From NCBI GenBank assembly GCA_008638375.1, contig CM018032.1, positions 50,304,501-50,368,500 on the forward strand: 64,000 nt of DNA, written 5' to 3'. The notes beneath the pieces are model-generated. The model was not told where the DNA came from, searched no databases, and saw nothing but the letters and a program-made list of their open reading frames with translations. The position numbers and the translations under genes were made by a program. Positions 1-12,700 of this stretch are shown here, in pieces (position 1 is the first letter of the stretch; each line of letters opens with the position of its first letter). This DNA is from Nyssa sinensis. Lineage: Eukaryota > Streptophyta > Magnoliopsida > Cornales > Nyssaceae.

Positions 1-361
1 TCTTCCATCAAATTTGCAAGCTTTGGAACTCCTCTGGGGACTTGTGGGAGTTTCCAGCAAGGAACATGCCATGCTCCTTCCTCATATGCCATCTTAGAGA
101 AGGTACCTATTGTGCTCTTCTATGCTTTAACTACTTTCATAGAATATCTAACATTTTTGCGCTTGTTAATTGTGCTCTTTATCTTTTCTCATTTCTTTGT
201 TATATTTACAGAAATGCATAGGGCAGCAGAGATGCGCGGTGGCCATATCAAACAGTAACTTTGGTCGAGACCCATGTCCAAATGTGTTGAAGCGGTTAAC
301 AGTTGAAGCCATATGTGCCCCTATGACTTCTACAACCGTTCAACCCAATACAAGGGGTTGA
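1..361 (+). CDS. Beta-galactosidase (GH35), 3' end: last two exons
   Basis: These are the two last coding exons, 1-102 and 212-361, joined across a 109-bp intron with GT at 103 and AG at 210-211. Frame 1 reads [20 protein letters not shown], then [30 protein letters not shown] and a TGA stop at 359-361. This cysteine-rich pattern is the C-terminal SUEL/galactose-binding lectin-like domain of plant GH35 beta-galactosidases. Those secreted enzymes remove terminal beta-galactose from cell-wall pectin side chains, xyloglucan or arabinogalactan. The GH35 catalytic domain lies upstream of the window, so the subfamily is not assigned. A short tail of about a dozen residues follows the domain. No frameshift or stop is seen, so the gene is probably functional. 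Family call is firm; exact substrate unknown. Confidence 0.93.
103..211 (+). other. Last intron of the beta-galactosidase gene
   Basis: A 109-bp phase-0 intron starts with GTACCT after the codons for ILEK and ends with a T-rich tract and ACAG. It is supported by uninterrupted protein similarity on both sides. Confidence 0.9.
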
Positions 362-1323
362 TGAGGTAGATGAATAGGAGTTCTAAAATGTTGCATCTAT
401 TGACTTAACTATACGTACCGGCAAAAGAAAAGGCAAAGAAAGGAGAATTAAGGGCAAGTATAAGGAAAGGTTTATTACTTGGATTGGTGCATGCCATTGT
501 TATTGCTGAGAAAAGACTCTGCCAGGGTGTATGTGCTAGTTTTTAATTTAAGGGGGATAATGGGCCTCCATAAAATAGTGATTTTTAGATAGAAATTTTT
601 TTAGATTCTGGTAGTTGTGTATTGTGGATTTCAAGAACTGGTCCCTCTTGCCCTTTTAACCGCAAATGGGTACCAGGGAAAGATGTGATCTCAATTGTGG
701 AGTAGTCAGTGTGATTTTTTTAGTTTGTTTGTAAAATTGAGGGAAATCAAACCCTTGATTAGCTTCATGTTTGGAGTGGATCCTAGTGTGAGCTTTCTTT
801 TTTTCTTTTTTCTCCTGATGTGCAGTTGGTGGTGATAGTTGAAAGAACCTTCTATTTTGTCAATTCGAGTTTTTGGTAGATTTACTCTTCTTTTGAAGGG
901 ATCAGCCCTCCATTTACTACATATATTTTTAATTAAGTTTTATATGCAGTAGTAATGTCTTAATGCAGATGCATGCGCCAATTAGATTAAGAATGAACCT
1001 TCGCCATTGGTATTTGGAAAAAGAAGTGCAAAATGATGTGATTCTTGTGATTCAAGATAGTGAGGCTTCTAATTCAAGAAACGAGTCAGTGGCTTGGTCT
1101 CGACCGATTATACTGTGTGTGGTCAAAGGCTACCTTAGCTTTATCATATACATACATATACTGTAGGCTAATTAAATTAAGCTCCATAATTTTAGAAAGT
1201 TTTTTAATTTTGGTTTATGGAGTCTTGTTAATAAAGGGTTAGTTTCTTAATTATTGTCGAAAAATATCTAGTAATTTGTGTGGAATTAGATGTTTTTATT
1301 AATATAGAATTTAGAATTAGTAT

Positions 1324-1356
<33 letters not shown>
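1324..1356. repeat. (TA)n(TG)n microsatellite
   Basis: A short TA run passes directly into about ten TG units. It lies in the spacer downstream of the beta-galactosidase gene. Confidence 0.9.
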
Positions 1357-1687
1357 TTATGACATTGGATGTAACCACAAGATTGATAGAGAAGTGTGGT
1401 TAGTGGTAGCCAAGAAAAGGTGGCTGACTAGCCTAGTAATTGTGTGGTCTTGTGGTGGCTTAAATTTGAGAGAGGCCATGACATACTGAAGCGAAAAAAT
1501 AACGTGAGGTTTGCTTGTGTGTGTGAGATCATCCGTGAGCTTGAAAGTATGTGTTTAGATTGAGACTTTTTGTTCCTTTAAGTATAATATATTAGATCTT
1601 TGCTTCCAAGTTTCAAGTTTCTCTCTTTTGTGTTCACTTGCTTCTTGTTTTATATTCAACAATTGATGGGTGTTTTGGGTTTAACCG

Positions 1688-1700
1688 TTGGTATCAGAAC
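1688..1700 (+). other. Possible tRNA-iMet primer-binding site of an eroded LTR element
   Basis: TTGGTATCAGAAC resembles the primer-binding site complementary to the 3' end of initiator methionine tRNA that follows the 5' LTR of many plant retrotransposons. The T-rich sequence just upstream could be an LTR end. No coding sequence or second LTR was found, so the call is tentative. Confidence 0.3.
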
Positions 1701-1715
1701 AATTTGAGGTCCTAC

Positions 1716-1754
<39 letters not shown>
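1716..1754. repeat. (TA)n(CA)n microsatellite
   Basis: About twelve TA units are followed by seven CA units. Confidence 0.9.
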
Positions 1755-2044
1755 TATAATTATACATATACATATACATATGCATACTCACTTGGCGAGG
1801 TGAAGATTCACTGATATAGCATAAAATGATTGATAATACTTACAACATGACGCGTCTACTGCATAAGTTCTTCAGTATACAAATTACCCTTCTGGTTAGT
1901 TGGCATACGGAATTTGGAGACAATACGTTCTTAATTGGCCACCACCTTTTACGTCATATCGAATTCAGAATAAGGAAATAATGTTCAATATAAAAAACAC
2001 TACTTGTGTATATCTCCAAATTCTTAATTTCATGACTCTTAATT

Positions 2045-2190
2045 CTACTCAACTTAAAAAATCCATAACCTATAAATAAGATCATAAGGTACACATTTAA
2101 GTCATGTTCAAATAATCCTACTCAACTTAAAAATTTTACAGCCTATAAATAAGGTCATAAGGTATATATTTAAGTTATAATCAATTCTTT
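2045..2190. repeat. Imperfect 73-bp tandem duplication
   Basis: The segment with TACTCAACTTAAAAA, CCTATAAATAAG and TCATAAGGTA starts at 2046 and recurs at 2119, a period of 73 bp with scattered mismatches. No coding role is apparent. Confidence 0.75.
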
Positions 2191-3482
2191 TCTTAAATTA
2201 CTGTCTTTATCTCTTCACTAACTTTATTATTAGAGTGGCTACCACCGAAACCTTCCCGATGATCTTCTGACCTCAAGTTCTTGATAAGTAATTTGAAAGG
2301 AGAAGCCTTCAGACCAGAAAAGTGCAACATCAGTTTGGTGCCGTCTGTGAAAACGACGATCATTCTCATTATTTTACATCAATCACCTTAGCTTGATCAT
2401 ATGTATATACATATACATACACATGAAAAATATGAAAGAGCTGCAATCTTGTGATAGTTCTCTCTTTTACATATCACACAATGTAAATAAAAATGAAATG
2501 AGTTTTGAAAAAATGAAAAAACTTTAAAGAAGCGTTGAATACCTCGTTGCCAATTCTTACCAAACCATTCTCCAATTGCCCTTATCCAGCAACAATGTTT
2601 TGTTCAGTTCTCCAATTTAATGACAAAAAGGAAAAACAATTTGCTCCTTTGTAGCAAAATTAAAACAGCCCAAAATTACATACATCCATACACATATGTA
2701 TATACATACAACAATATTACTTATAATCTTCCTCTCAAATTTAAAATGCCACTGTATTTTAGTGGGCTCTTGACGCCAAATTAATACAAGAGGAAGACTT
2801 GTTGATAGTCATATTCACTCAAATCGTCTAATTTTTTATTTTGGAGTTGGATGATTAAAACTGTAAAATAAAAAAAAAATCCTCCAGTCAACAATTCATG
2901 AAGAGTATCAAAATTATTATCTAATCCAAGGCCAAGCATATTAACCTGTAAAGTCCTTAAATTATCCAGTGTCGAAAATACCCTTCAATTGAAATTTAGA
3001 ACAGCCTCCAAAAAATTTCTCAAAATTTTAAAATTCAATAACTTGTAATTTATTATAAATTTATTTTTAATAAAAATTATATATTTCGATTCTAAACATC
3101 CAGAACTATCAAATAAGATTCATATTAAATATGAAAAATTTTGAAAAAAAAAATTGCTTCCAAAACTATAAAATTTTATAGTCCTTGATAGAAATGAACT
3201 GTAAATATTTACAATTTATAAGAAAACACACTGTAAAATATTACAGTTGAAAGATGAAAGTAAAAATTCAATTTCGCTATAATTTTTTTAGTTTTAACGG
3301 GTTTTATTCACTTACTCAAGTTGCATTTTAGATGTCAAAAGACCCTTTTAAGGTAGTGAAATTAGACAAAAAAAAAATATTTGAAAAAAGTAGACTATAA
3401 ACAGGTTATGAATGTTTGGTGATCGAAACATTTTAGAGTTTTAAAACGAAGAGTGATTTTTAGATTTGTAATAACATGTAAA

Positions 3483-3502
3483 TATATATATATATATATA
3501 TT
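3483..3502. repeat. (TA)n microsatellite
   Basis: About ten TA dinucleotides in the intergenic spacer. Confidence 0.85.
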
Positions 3503-6319
3503 TGTGGTTGTCTTTTACTTAATCTATTGCATCTGCCTTGTCTATAATGAATGAAGAAGTGTAACCCCAAATGAGGGACAACTCTAGTTTTTAATCAAAA
3601 AATTAGCTTTTGTCATTTGAAATTCAAGTTCATTCCTTACATCACAAATGTCATTTTTTATCAGACTTGCAATGAGTCTTACCAGCTGTATTAAAAGAGA
3701 TTCAAGGGCGAAGCCATTGCTAGGGGAGCATTCATCAATGCAAGTCTATAAACCATTATATCTCTACCAATGTTGAAACTTTCACATAGTCAAAAGAAAA
3801 ATGTCACTAAAAATCAAACGCCTTTGTTTAGATTTTCTTTGGTTTTCCTTTTCTTTTTCTTCTTCATCATTGATAACCTTCATTAATCGCCTTTTTTCAT
3901 TAAAGACTCGCGAAAAAAAAATATTCAAAACTAGTCTTCTCCATTTAGTTTGATTAGCGACGATGTATGGTGGAAATGGTATTGGTATTGTGGCCGGCGG
4001 TGGTGGTGGTGGTGCACGGTGAGCGGCATAACAATGATGCTAGTGGAGAGGGAGAATAAAGAAAAAAGAATTGCTGGGGAAGAGAGAGATCGAGAGAGGG
4101 AAAGGAGAGTAGGGAAATTTTTATTTTAGAAAAAATTGGGAGAGAAGGTTGTGTATGTGGTGTTAAATTATAGAGTTAATTAGGCTTTAAGTCCCTCATA
4201 AAGATATTTAGTTATTATAAGATCCACATTAATTTCTATTTTGAGTTAAAGGATAGTTGGTCTTTTTTCTTTTTTTTTGAGTTCAAGGCGCACAACCAAT
4301 TTTAATATATAACTTTTTTGCCCTCTACCCTAACATTGATATCTCTCTACCAACAAATAGGACACCATTCTCTCTCTTTGCCAACAACTTGAAGTATGAT
4401 TACGAGAAGACAAGTTGCCCAAACGTGAGAGGAAGATAAAGCAATGAGAGATCTTGAAAAAGATGAGTATGGAGCCACATGCCATGAGATTGCCCAACAA
4501 ATCATGGGATTTGAGATAGTGAGGAACGACTGACAAGAGATTGGGTTTAAAATCTTTGGTTGGATCTTGTGAATCAAGCAGTGAAGTGCCCAAAATTGAA
4601 TATAGAACCCTAGTCACTGCCTCTTGAACAATTGAAAAAGAATCAAGGAATGGAATAAAGTAGATTTGATGGAATAAAATAAAAGATAAGAGAAAGGGAG
4701 AAAAAAAAGCCAACACGTCTAGTTAGCAACAGTGCTCTGCATTGTGGTTTTTCAAAGCTCACGTAATGCCGCAGCAAAAGCAAACAAACTTTTTAATGGC
4801 CTCATTTTTGTTTACATGGTTATGCTTCTTCTTTCTTTTTCTCCTAATTATTTTAGTGTCTATCGTATTGTTTAGTATATTTAGGTAGTAGAAAATAATA
4901 ACGTGATGCATTGAAATCAACACATGTCAAGATATTTAATTATTATAAAATTCATGCTCATTTTAGAAATGTGGAATTGGTAGGTTCATAAAATATAAAA
5001 TTTTACACTTTTGTAAAATACTTTTATAATTATTGGAATTTTATTCACTCGTGCTTTAAATACTGACTTTTTAGACAATTTTTCGTACTCTTGAAGCCAA
5101 TTTTGAGTATTCAACATGTGACAAAAGCTCAATGAAACTAAATATAGTTGAAAATTTTCTCAATTTTTATGAAACTGTAAATTTTACATTTTTACTGGAA
5201 AAATTTACACTTTCGTTGGGATGAAAATTTTCATCGAAAAAGTATAAAATTTCATACTTACGTTGGGACGAAAATTTACATTTTGAGTCATTTTTTTTTC
5301 TTCTTCAAATTCATATGCAATATAGATCTTTTTGATAGATCTCGATTTTTAAAATTCAAATATATAAATTTTATTAAATACGGGTTATTAATTTATAAGT
5401 TATTAAATTTTTAAATCTTGAAATTTTTTTGAAAAAGATGCTCCATTCACACAACTGTTCTTTTGAAGTGGTGAATTTATTAGGAATATAAAAATATTTT
5501 AGTTACTTAAGGTTCGAAGGACTTGGTATGTTACTAAGTTTAGGCTGAGACTTAATAATAATTTTTGTAATTTTCGTATACTTTTAAGTGAGTAACCCTA
5601 AATTACATTAGAAATATTATTGTCATATATAAAAATTATTTAATGCCAACTTATTAAAAATAGATTTCAACTTAAAAAACAGAATTCATCTATCCTTCAC
5701 TTGAAAAATAAAAAAGTATTTAAATTTATAATAATTAAGTATTTTTTTGGAAGAACATACAGTTCGTTTGAATTGAGAGAATTGGAGAAAAAAGAAAATA
5801 TTAAGATAGAAAAATAGCTAAATCTTTCATTTGAAAATTTTTAATGGAAAAAAAAGAAAAAAATTGGAAAGAAAGTTTAAGAGTTTCTATCTAAAAGTAT
5901 AAAGACTTGGAGATAAAAGAAAATATGGTTAATTAAAATTTTGAAATACCAAAAGACTCTATAAATAAAAAAATTTAAATTTTAAACATGAAGAAAAAAA
6001 AGAGCATAGTTGTTAAAAGATTTTTTTATACTTTGTTTCTCACTTAGTTATTTAAATAAAAAATAATAATTTTTTTAATCTCTCTCCCGAACTATCAAAG
6101 AAGCTAAAAAATGAACACTTGTTTTTCCATTTATTTTTTTAATTTTAAATTATCTTTTCTTTTTCTTTTTTTTTTTTCCAGAATTTTCAAACGACTTGTT
6201 AATTCTTATACCAATTAACTTTTCAAATTAATATTAAAATTTTTATTTTATTGATTTTAAATGTACGATTGAACGAAAACGATTAACCCCTAAATAAAAT
6301 TCTTGGCCCTTCCCTGCAA

Positions 6320-6504
6320 ACAGGGTTTGTATTTCCTTTCGTCACCGTCACCGTCACCGTCTCCGTCGCAACTACTGATACTCTGAAGAATCTCACACTC
6401 CAAGAAAGTTTTTCTTCCGAAGAAGGGTTTTCGTTAGTACGCTTTAAACCCTAACGTTAGAAATTTACCCGGATTCCAGTGTTTAAAGTCTCAGTTCCTT
6501 GTAA
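6320..6504 (+). promoter_or_regulatory. Probable 5'UTR / promoter-proximal region of the MORC gene
   Basis: This is the first stretch of balanced base composition after a long AT-rich spacer. It carries a short CACCGT tandem repeat (6341-6369) and CT-rich sequence typical of plant leaders, and ends just before the ATG at 6505. No clear TATA box was identified and the transcription start was not located. Confidence 0.5.
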
Positions 6505-6754
6505 ATGTCATCGAACCAAAAGAAAGAACCGATCAATGTTGTCGACATAGATAGTAGCGACGATGAAAATGGCGTCGGAGTGGAAAGAAGGAATAATACA
6601 TCACGGAACGTGCCATCATTGCAAAGCAGACCAGACGTTCAGAGTACCATAACAAACCCTCCATCAGCATCGGGCTATAATACACTCGACTCACGAAGTT
6701 TCTGGAAAGCAGGCGCATATGATGTGGGTCCCACTAAATGGGCTCCGGCTCAAG
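6505..6754 (+). CDS. MORC: MORC exon 1 (coding part)
   Basis: The ATG at 6505 opens an 83-codon frame plus one base. It ends at CAAG before GTTGCA, giving phase 1, which exon 2 continues. The N-terminus is hydrophilic, with [10 protein letters not shown] resembling a SUMO-interacting motif, and closes with the SFWKAGAY and GPTKW segment that precedes the ATPase domain in plant MORCs. Confidence 0.9.
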
Positions 6755-9700
6755 GTTGCATCTTCTTCATCAACGAGTATATATTTTACATGCATATATT
6801 GTTCTCCACCTGCCTAGGCTTGATATGTCCTAGTTGTACAAATATTAAATCAGATTTTTTTTTTTTTGATTAGTAATCCGTTTCTCGTTGAAAATTATTG
6901 CTCAATTCATTGTTAGTGTTATAGCACCCTGACATTGTGATGTTGAGTAATATTATCTTGATATCACAGATACTGCTTTACTACCTCTGAGAGGCCGTTT
7001 CTCATTGTTAGTGTTATAGCACCCTGACATTGTGATGTTGAGTAATATTATCTTGATATCACAGATACTGCTTTACTACCTCTGAGGGGTAGTGCTATGA
7101 AATATAAATATCTATTATAATTCATATCCAGAAGTTCAAATTCAACTTTACAATTTTCAGGCATTTATCAAGGCAGAAGAAAATAGGAAAATACTTGATT
7201 CCAAAATAGGTAGTAGAAACTTCCTCCTACCTAAGTACGTGTCTTCGCTACAATTTACCATGTATGCAATCACATGTGACTATTTATTTTTAATTGAAAA
7301 ACAAATTTAAATAAAACAAAAAAGTAAGCATTCTATACACATACAAGTAGGAAGAGGTTTCTTCTACCTAGTTTGGATCAAGTATTGTCCAAGAAAATGT
7401 GTTTGGAGGAGTAGGACCTTATTTGTTATTTGTTTTCAAAGTGATTGGTTAGATCACTGCTAGTGTTATTAGAATGTTGAGCTATATTGCCACGAATATC
7501 ACAGCTTTTCCTTCTCTATGTTGGAAATGTAGTGTTAAAAATGCATATGACAAGTTGTGAGTTTTATGTATGATGACTTTAAGTAATGCTAGGGTTCAAA
7601 AGTTCATATTCAACTTGACAATTGGATCCAAGTAACAGCACTAGGCATTTTTATCATCTCATCCTACAATATAGAGGTTTTATGTAATGACAATGCCAAA
7701 ATTGGTGTGCCATAAGCAACTGGCTACCTACAGCCCTCAGAAAATGCCTCATATACCTTTCCAACTGCATTTTCTTTTGATCAGTATACCTTTCCAACTA
7801 CATTTTCTGCAAGTTTACACTAAATTATGAAAATTCATTTAGCATCATTCATTTTTCTTCCATTGCATCTCTTTGCTAAAGTTTTTTTTCCCAATCTTCC
7901 CTCTATTGTTATGCCCCACACTATGCCTGTTTTTTTTTTTTTGATAAGTTAAAAAAAAAAGTGATTATGTTATTAGGATACATCACTTTTTTTTTTTGGA
8001 TAAGTTAGGATTGATCACTTTCTATTGTTAAGAATTGTCGGCTTCCTCCATTCAGTTCATTATGTGAGTTTGACTACACATTCCTAATATTTCTGTTGTA
8101 AGCAAACACATTGGCATCTCGTGTTGTCTTTTATGAGATAAAATGCAGGTTAGAGCATCTATTGCTGTCACCCTTTTTTAAAGTTCCATTAAATAGGGTT
8201 TTAAAATTTAAACATGAGCTAGTTTATGGTATGTTACCTACATTTCATGAATTGCACAAAGAAAAAAAAAATTCCATTCTCCATTTGCTCGGCCATCCAA
8301 ATTGAATTCTTGAAAGTGCGAGCACTTACAATTAGGCCACTATTAGTCAATTTGTTAATCTAGCCATGCCATTCTTATACATATAATTGACACTCACAAT
8401 AATAAACAAAGTGAACACACAAAAGCATACCCATCCTTTATCTCAATTTTTGATGGCAAAGTATGCTAATCAATAATTGAAACATATGCAAATTCAAAAA
8501 GTGGCCCTATAGAACTTAATTTGATCTTAACTTGAATCTTGATTCTAGGTCTAGATAGGAATGAGAAAGGCGACGAAATACGCTTTGTTGGGAGGAAAAA
8601 CCTTAAATGTAGAGGAGACCGATGATCGAAAAGGAATTCTTCTCCAAATCATAGAAAGAGGGAAAGTAGTAGTTAGAAGATTGAGGGTCGATCGTGGAGG
8701 GTTTCGCTAGATATGCAACCAGTTGGAAGAAATGTCAAAGAGGAGAGTTGGTAGAAGCTCAGGGCAAGTCTTCCATGGCCGCGACTAGAGCTTAAGGGTG
8801 ATCAAAAGATCAAACGACTATGGAAACTTCATCAAGGTCAAAGAATCAAATGGTGAAGTTCGTTATAGTATTTACATCCCTGAGTTCGAAAAAGGAGAAG
8901 GGTGGAGTGGAGCGGCTGGGGTTTTAAGGGACCTAGCACATTCGGCTTATGGTGAGGAAGTAAGAGTTCAATGTCTCTTTAAGGATGTTGCCATAGTCGA
9001 ATAATGGCCGGAGGCATTGTTAAAGGTGGATGTTGCTTCTAGAAGGACGTGGGGGGACATCGTTGTTGGGTTTGATTCTTCTAGAGCTCAACTCGACTTC
9101 CTCAAACTGATGCTTGATTGGAAGGGTAGCCTTTGGGCCACCCGAAGCCGAAGAGTCAAAGCCTACAGAATTAGGTGAACCGAAGCTGAGGGGTACCAAC
9201 AAGGTTATATTGGTTGAAATGCAAGCTGAGTTGTGTTTTCATCCATAGAAGAGGCTACCTAAATATGGAGATAGAGACAATGGGTGTTTAAGGGCCAGTT
9301 TGTGTTTTTGGATTGGTGGATTGAGACGGGTTATTGTACTAGGAAAGAGATGGAGCCATCGGAGATTTGGGTGCGTTTTTTGGGTCTTCCTACATTCCTT
9401 TAGAAGATGGAGGTGTTCAAGGCTATGAGGGATCATTGCCGAGGCTTCAAAAGAGTGGATGAGGATACAAAGTTGGGAAACACTCGAGAGTTTTGTTATC
9501 AATTGTTGGAAAATCTCTCGTGGCATTGTCAAAGTAGTTGTGGGATACTAATGTTTCTAAATTCCAGTATGGGCGGAGAGGGGTCCACATTTCATAGTGG
9601 CCGATAACGAATTTGTGACCCAATCTTCCTTTGGAGAAGAGGACACTACAGGAAATGGGATAACGTGTAGAGTGGGAATTTGGAAGGAATCTGATTTGAA

Positions 9701-12700
9701 ATGTTGCGGATGAATAGCAAGTAGTCACATGGACTTGGAGGATAAGGATGGATTTTTAGGCGCAAGATAGAGCTAGTTGGGCCTTCTTATGGGCCTGGGT
9801 CAAATAAAAATTGGGCTAGAAATTTAGAACATGACGGGAAGCAGTGGGCTCAAATGAATGGGGTGGATCTGGGCCAAGGAGACGGAGGCTACATAGAAAG
9901 ATTGAGGAGACCCCAACAATGGGCTAACCCCAAGTGAGTGGTTAAAGGGCCTGTCCTGAAAAGTTGAGGTAATGGAATTTTTTTGGGAGGGTAAAACTTA
10001 TAATGGATTTGAGGGTCTTTTTGAGAAAGAGGAGTTGGGCTAGGGCAGAAGAAAGAATGAGGCCCGTTCAACGGACTGAATAGAGGTTCCCGTATGGTCC
10101 AATACGAGAGGCCCAAGTCGTCAGTTTAATAGAAGCCCAAGGATCAACTATCATTTCAGAATATTGTTTCAGTCACCCAAGAAACAAAAACATTTTAGAA
10201 ACATAGTAGAAATTATTAAAAAATAAAATAAAATGCATAGAAACACTTATAAACATAAAATAAAATATATGGATGTGAGAAGATAAATATTATAATAAAA
10301 CTCAACTCAACAAAGCCTTATCTCAGTTATTTGGGGTCAACTATATGAATCCTATCTCGCCATTCTTTTCTATTTAAAGCCATTTTTTCCGTTAAACCAC
10401 TCATTATCATATATTTTTTTAACTACTTCTACTAAACCTAATTTTGACCTCCCTCGCCTCCTAACATGACCCTCGATACTAACCTTGTCACTATTCCTTA
10501 TTGGTGCATGTATTGGTTTTCGTTTTACATGACCATACCATCTTAATCGATGTTCTCTCATCTTATCTGCCTATAGGTGCTACTCCTACCATCTCACGAA
10601 TATGTTTATTCCTAATTCTATCATTTCTTGTCTTACTGTACATCCATCTTAACATCCTCATTTCGGTTACACTCATCATATTAACATGTTTCCTAACTGT
10701 CTAACATTTTGTTCCATACAATGTGGCTGGCCTAATAGCTGTCTTATAAAATTTGCCTTTCAATTTTAAAGATACATGCTGATCACATAATACCCTAGAC
10801 GAATCTCTCCACTTAACCCATGATGTTTTAATTTTATGAGTAACATCATCTCCAATTTGCCCTTCTTGATAAATAAGTGAACCTAGATAACAAATATTCT
10901 CTCTTCTTATTAACTATTGATTTTCTATTTTCACTACATCCCCATTTGTATTACTTATTTTACTAAAATTATACTCAAGAAATTCAGTTTTTGTTCTACT
11001 TATCTTGAATCCTTTTTATTCTAAACCTTCTCTCCAAATCTCTAATTTATCATTTATCTCTTTTTTAGTTTCATCAATTAAGACAATATCATCAGCAAAA
11101 AAGCATACATACCATGGAACGTCATTCTGTATATGCCTAGTCATCTCATCTATTACTAAAATAATAAACTAATTGAAAATGTTTTAGGGTACAATTCATC
11201 CTCACAAGAGGATACTAAGGTAAATTGAGGAATAAAAATAAATGTAAATTATTAATACCAACTCAACTCAACTTAACAAAGCCTTATCCCAATATTTTGA
11301 GGTCCTCACTATTCTTCACTATTTAAGGCTATTCTCTTGGATCACACATTATCATATCTTTCTTAACTACTTTAATAAAAGTTAATTTTGGTCGCCCTCA
11401 CCCCCTAGCATGACCCTCAATATTAACCACACTTCTCTTTCTTATTGGTACATTTATTGGTTTTAGTTTTACATGACCATACCACCTTAACCGATTTTCT
11501 CTCATTTTATCTCCTATAGGTTCTACGCTTGCCATCTCACGAATGTGTTCATTTCTAATTCTATATTTTCTTGTTTTACCGCACACCCATCTTAACATCC
11601 GCATTTCAACTACACTCATCTTGTTAATACGTTTCTTAACTGCCCAATATTTTGTTCGATACAATATCGTTGGTCTAATAATTGTTTTATAAAATTTACT
11701 TTTCAATTTTAAAGGTATACATCGATCGTACAATACGCCAGACGCACTCTTCCACTTAACCCAAGTCGCGTTAATTCTATGAATAACATCATCTCCAAGT
11801 TTTCCCTCTTGATGAATAAGTGAACCTTAATAATGAAATTTTTCACTTTTTATTGCCTCTTGATTTTCAATTTTCACTCCATCCATATTTATATTACTAG
11901 TTTTACTAAAATTACACTCAAGATGTTCAGTTTTTGTCCTACTTATCTTTAATCCTTTTGATTCTAAAGTATCTCTCCAAATCTCTAATCCCTCTTTTAG
12001 TTTCATCAATTAAAACAATATCATTAGCAAAAAACATACACAATGGAACTTCATCCTGTATATGATTAGTTAGCTCATTCATTATTAAAGCAAAAAGCTT
12101 AATGTTGACCCCCTGATGTAGGCCTATTGTGATAGAAAATTCTCTTGTTTCTCCAACAATTTCGATATATTCTTTTGTAACTCATTTCTTTTCTTTTGTA
12201 ACTCATTTCTTTTCTAAAACCTATCATATTAAATCTTGAGAAACCCTATCATAGGCTTTTTCCAAATTGATGAATATGATGTGAAGATTTTTCCTATTTT
12301 CTCTGTACCTCTCCATAAGTCTTCTTAATAAGTAAATAACTTCCATTATTAATCTTCTTGACATAAATCCAAATTGATTCTTTGATATAGTTGTTTCAAG
12401 TCTTAATTGATGTCCAATCACTCTTTCCTAAAGTTTCAAAGTATGACTTATTAATTTAATGCCACGATAATTTGTATAGTTTTGGATATCCCTTTATTCT
12501 TATATATAGGTATTAAAATACTCTTTCTCCACTCATTAGGCATTTTTTTATATCATGATCTTGTTAAATAAATTTGTTAGCCAAGACATGCTTCCTCCCC
12601 TAAATGCTTCCAAACCTCAATGGGAATACATTCCCATTTGCTCCTAAAACCTTACCAATTTTCATCTTTCTCAAAGCTTTACCTCGAATGCTCTAATCCT

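Larger units (their letters stand above)
362..6300. other. Intergenic spacer between beta-galactosidase and MORC genes
   Basis: This AT-rich spacer presumably begins with the beta-galactosidase 3'UTR. It contains several microsatellites, a 73-bp imperfect tandem duplication near 2045-2190, a GGT/GGC run near 3990-4012, and many T- and A-rich tracts. No protein-coding segment with family similarity was found on either strand. The longest open frame (4330-4716, minus) has no recognisable domain. A primer-binding-site-like sequence at 1688-1700 hints at an eroded LTR retrotransposon. Confidence 0.7.

Noticed and set aside
4330..4716. 128-residue open frame on the minus strand
   Set aside because: The sequence lacks any recognisable domain and overlaps a second open frame on the same strand. 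The first ~25 residues look hydrophobic only because the DNA is A/T-rich.
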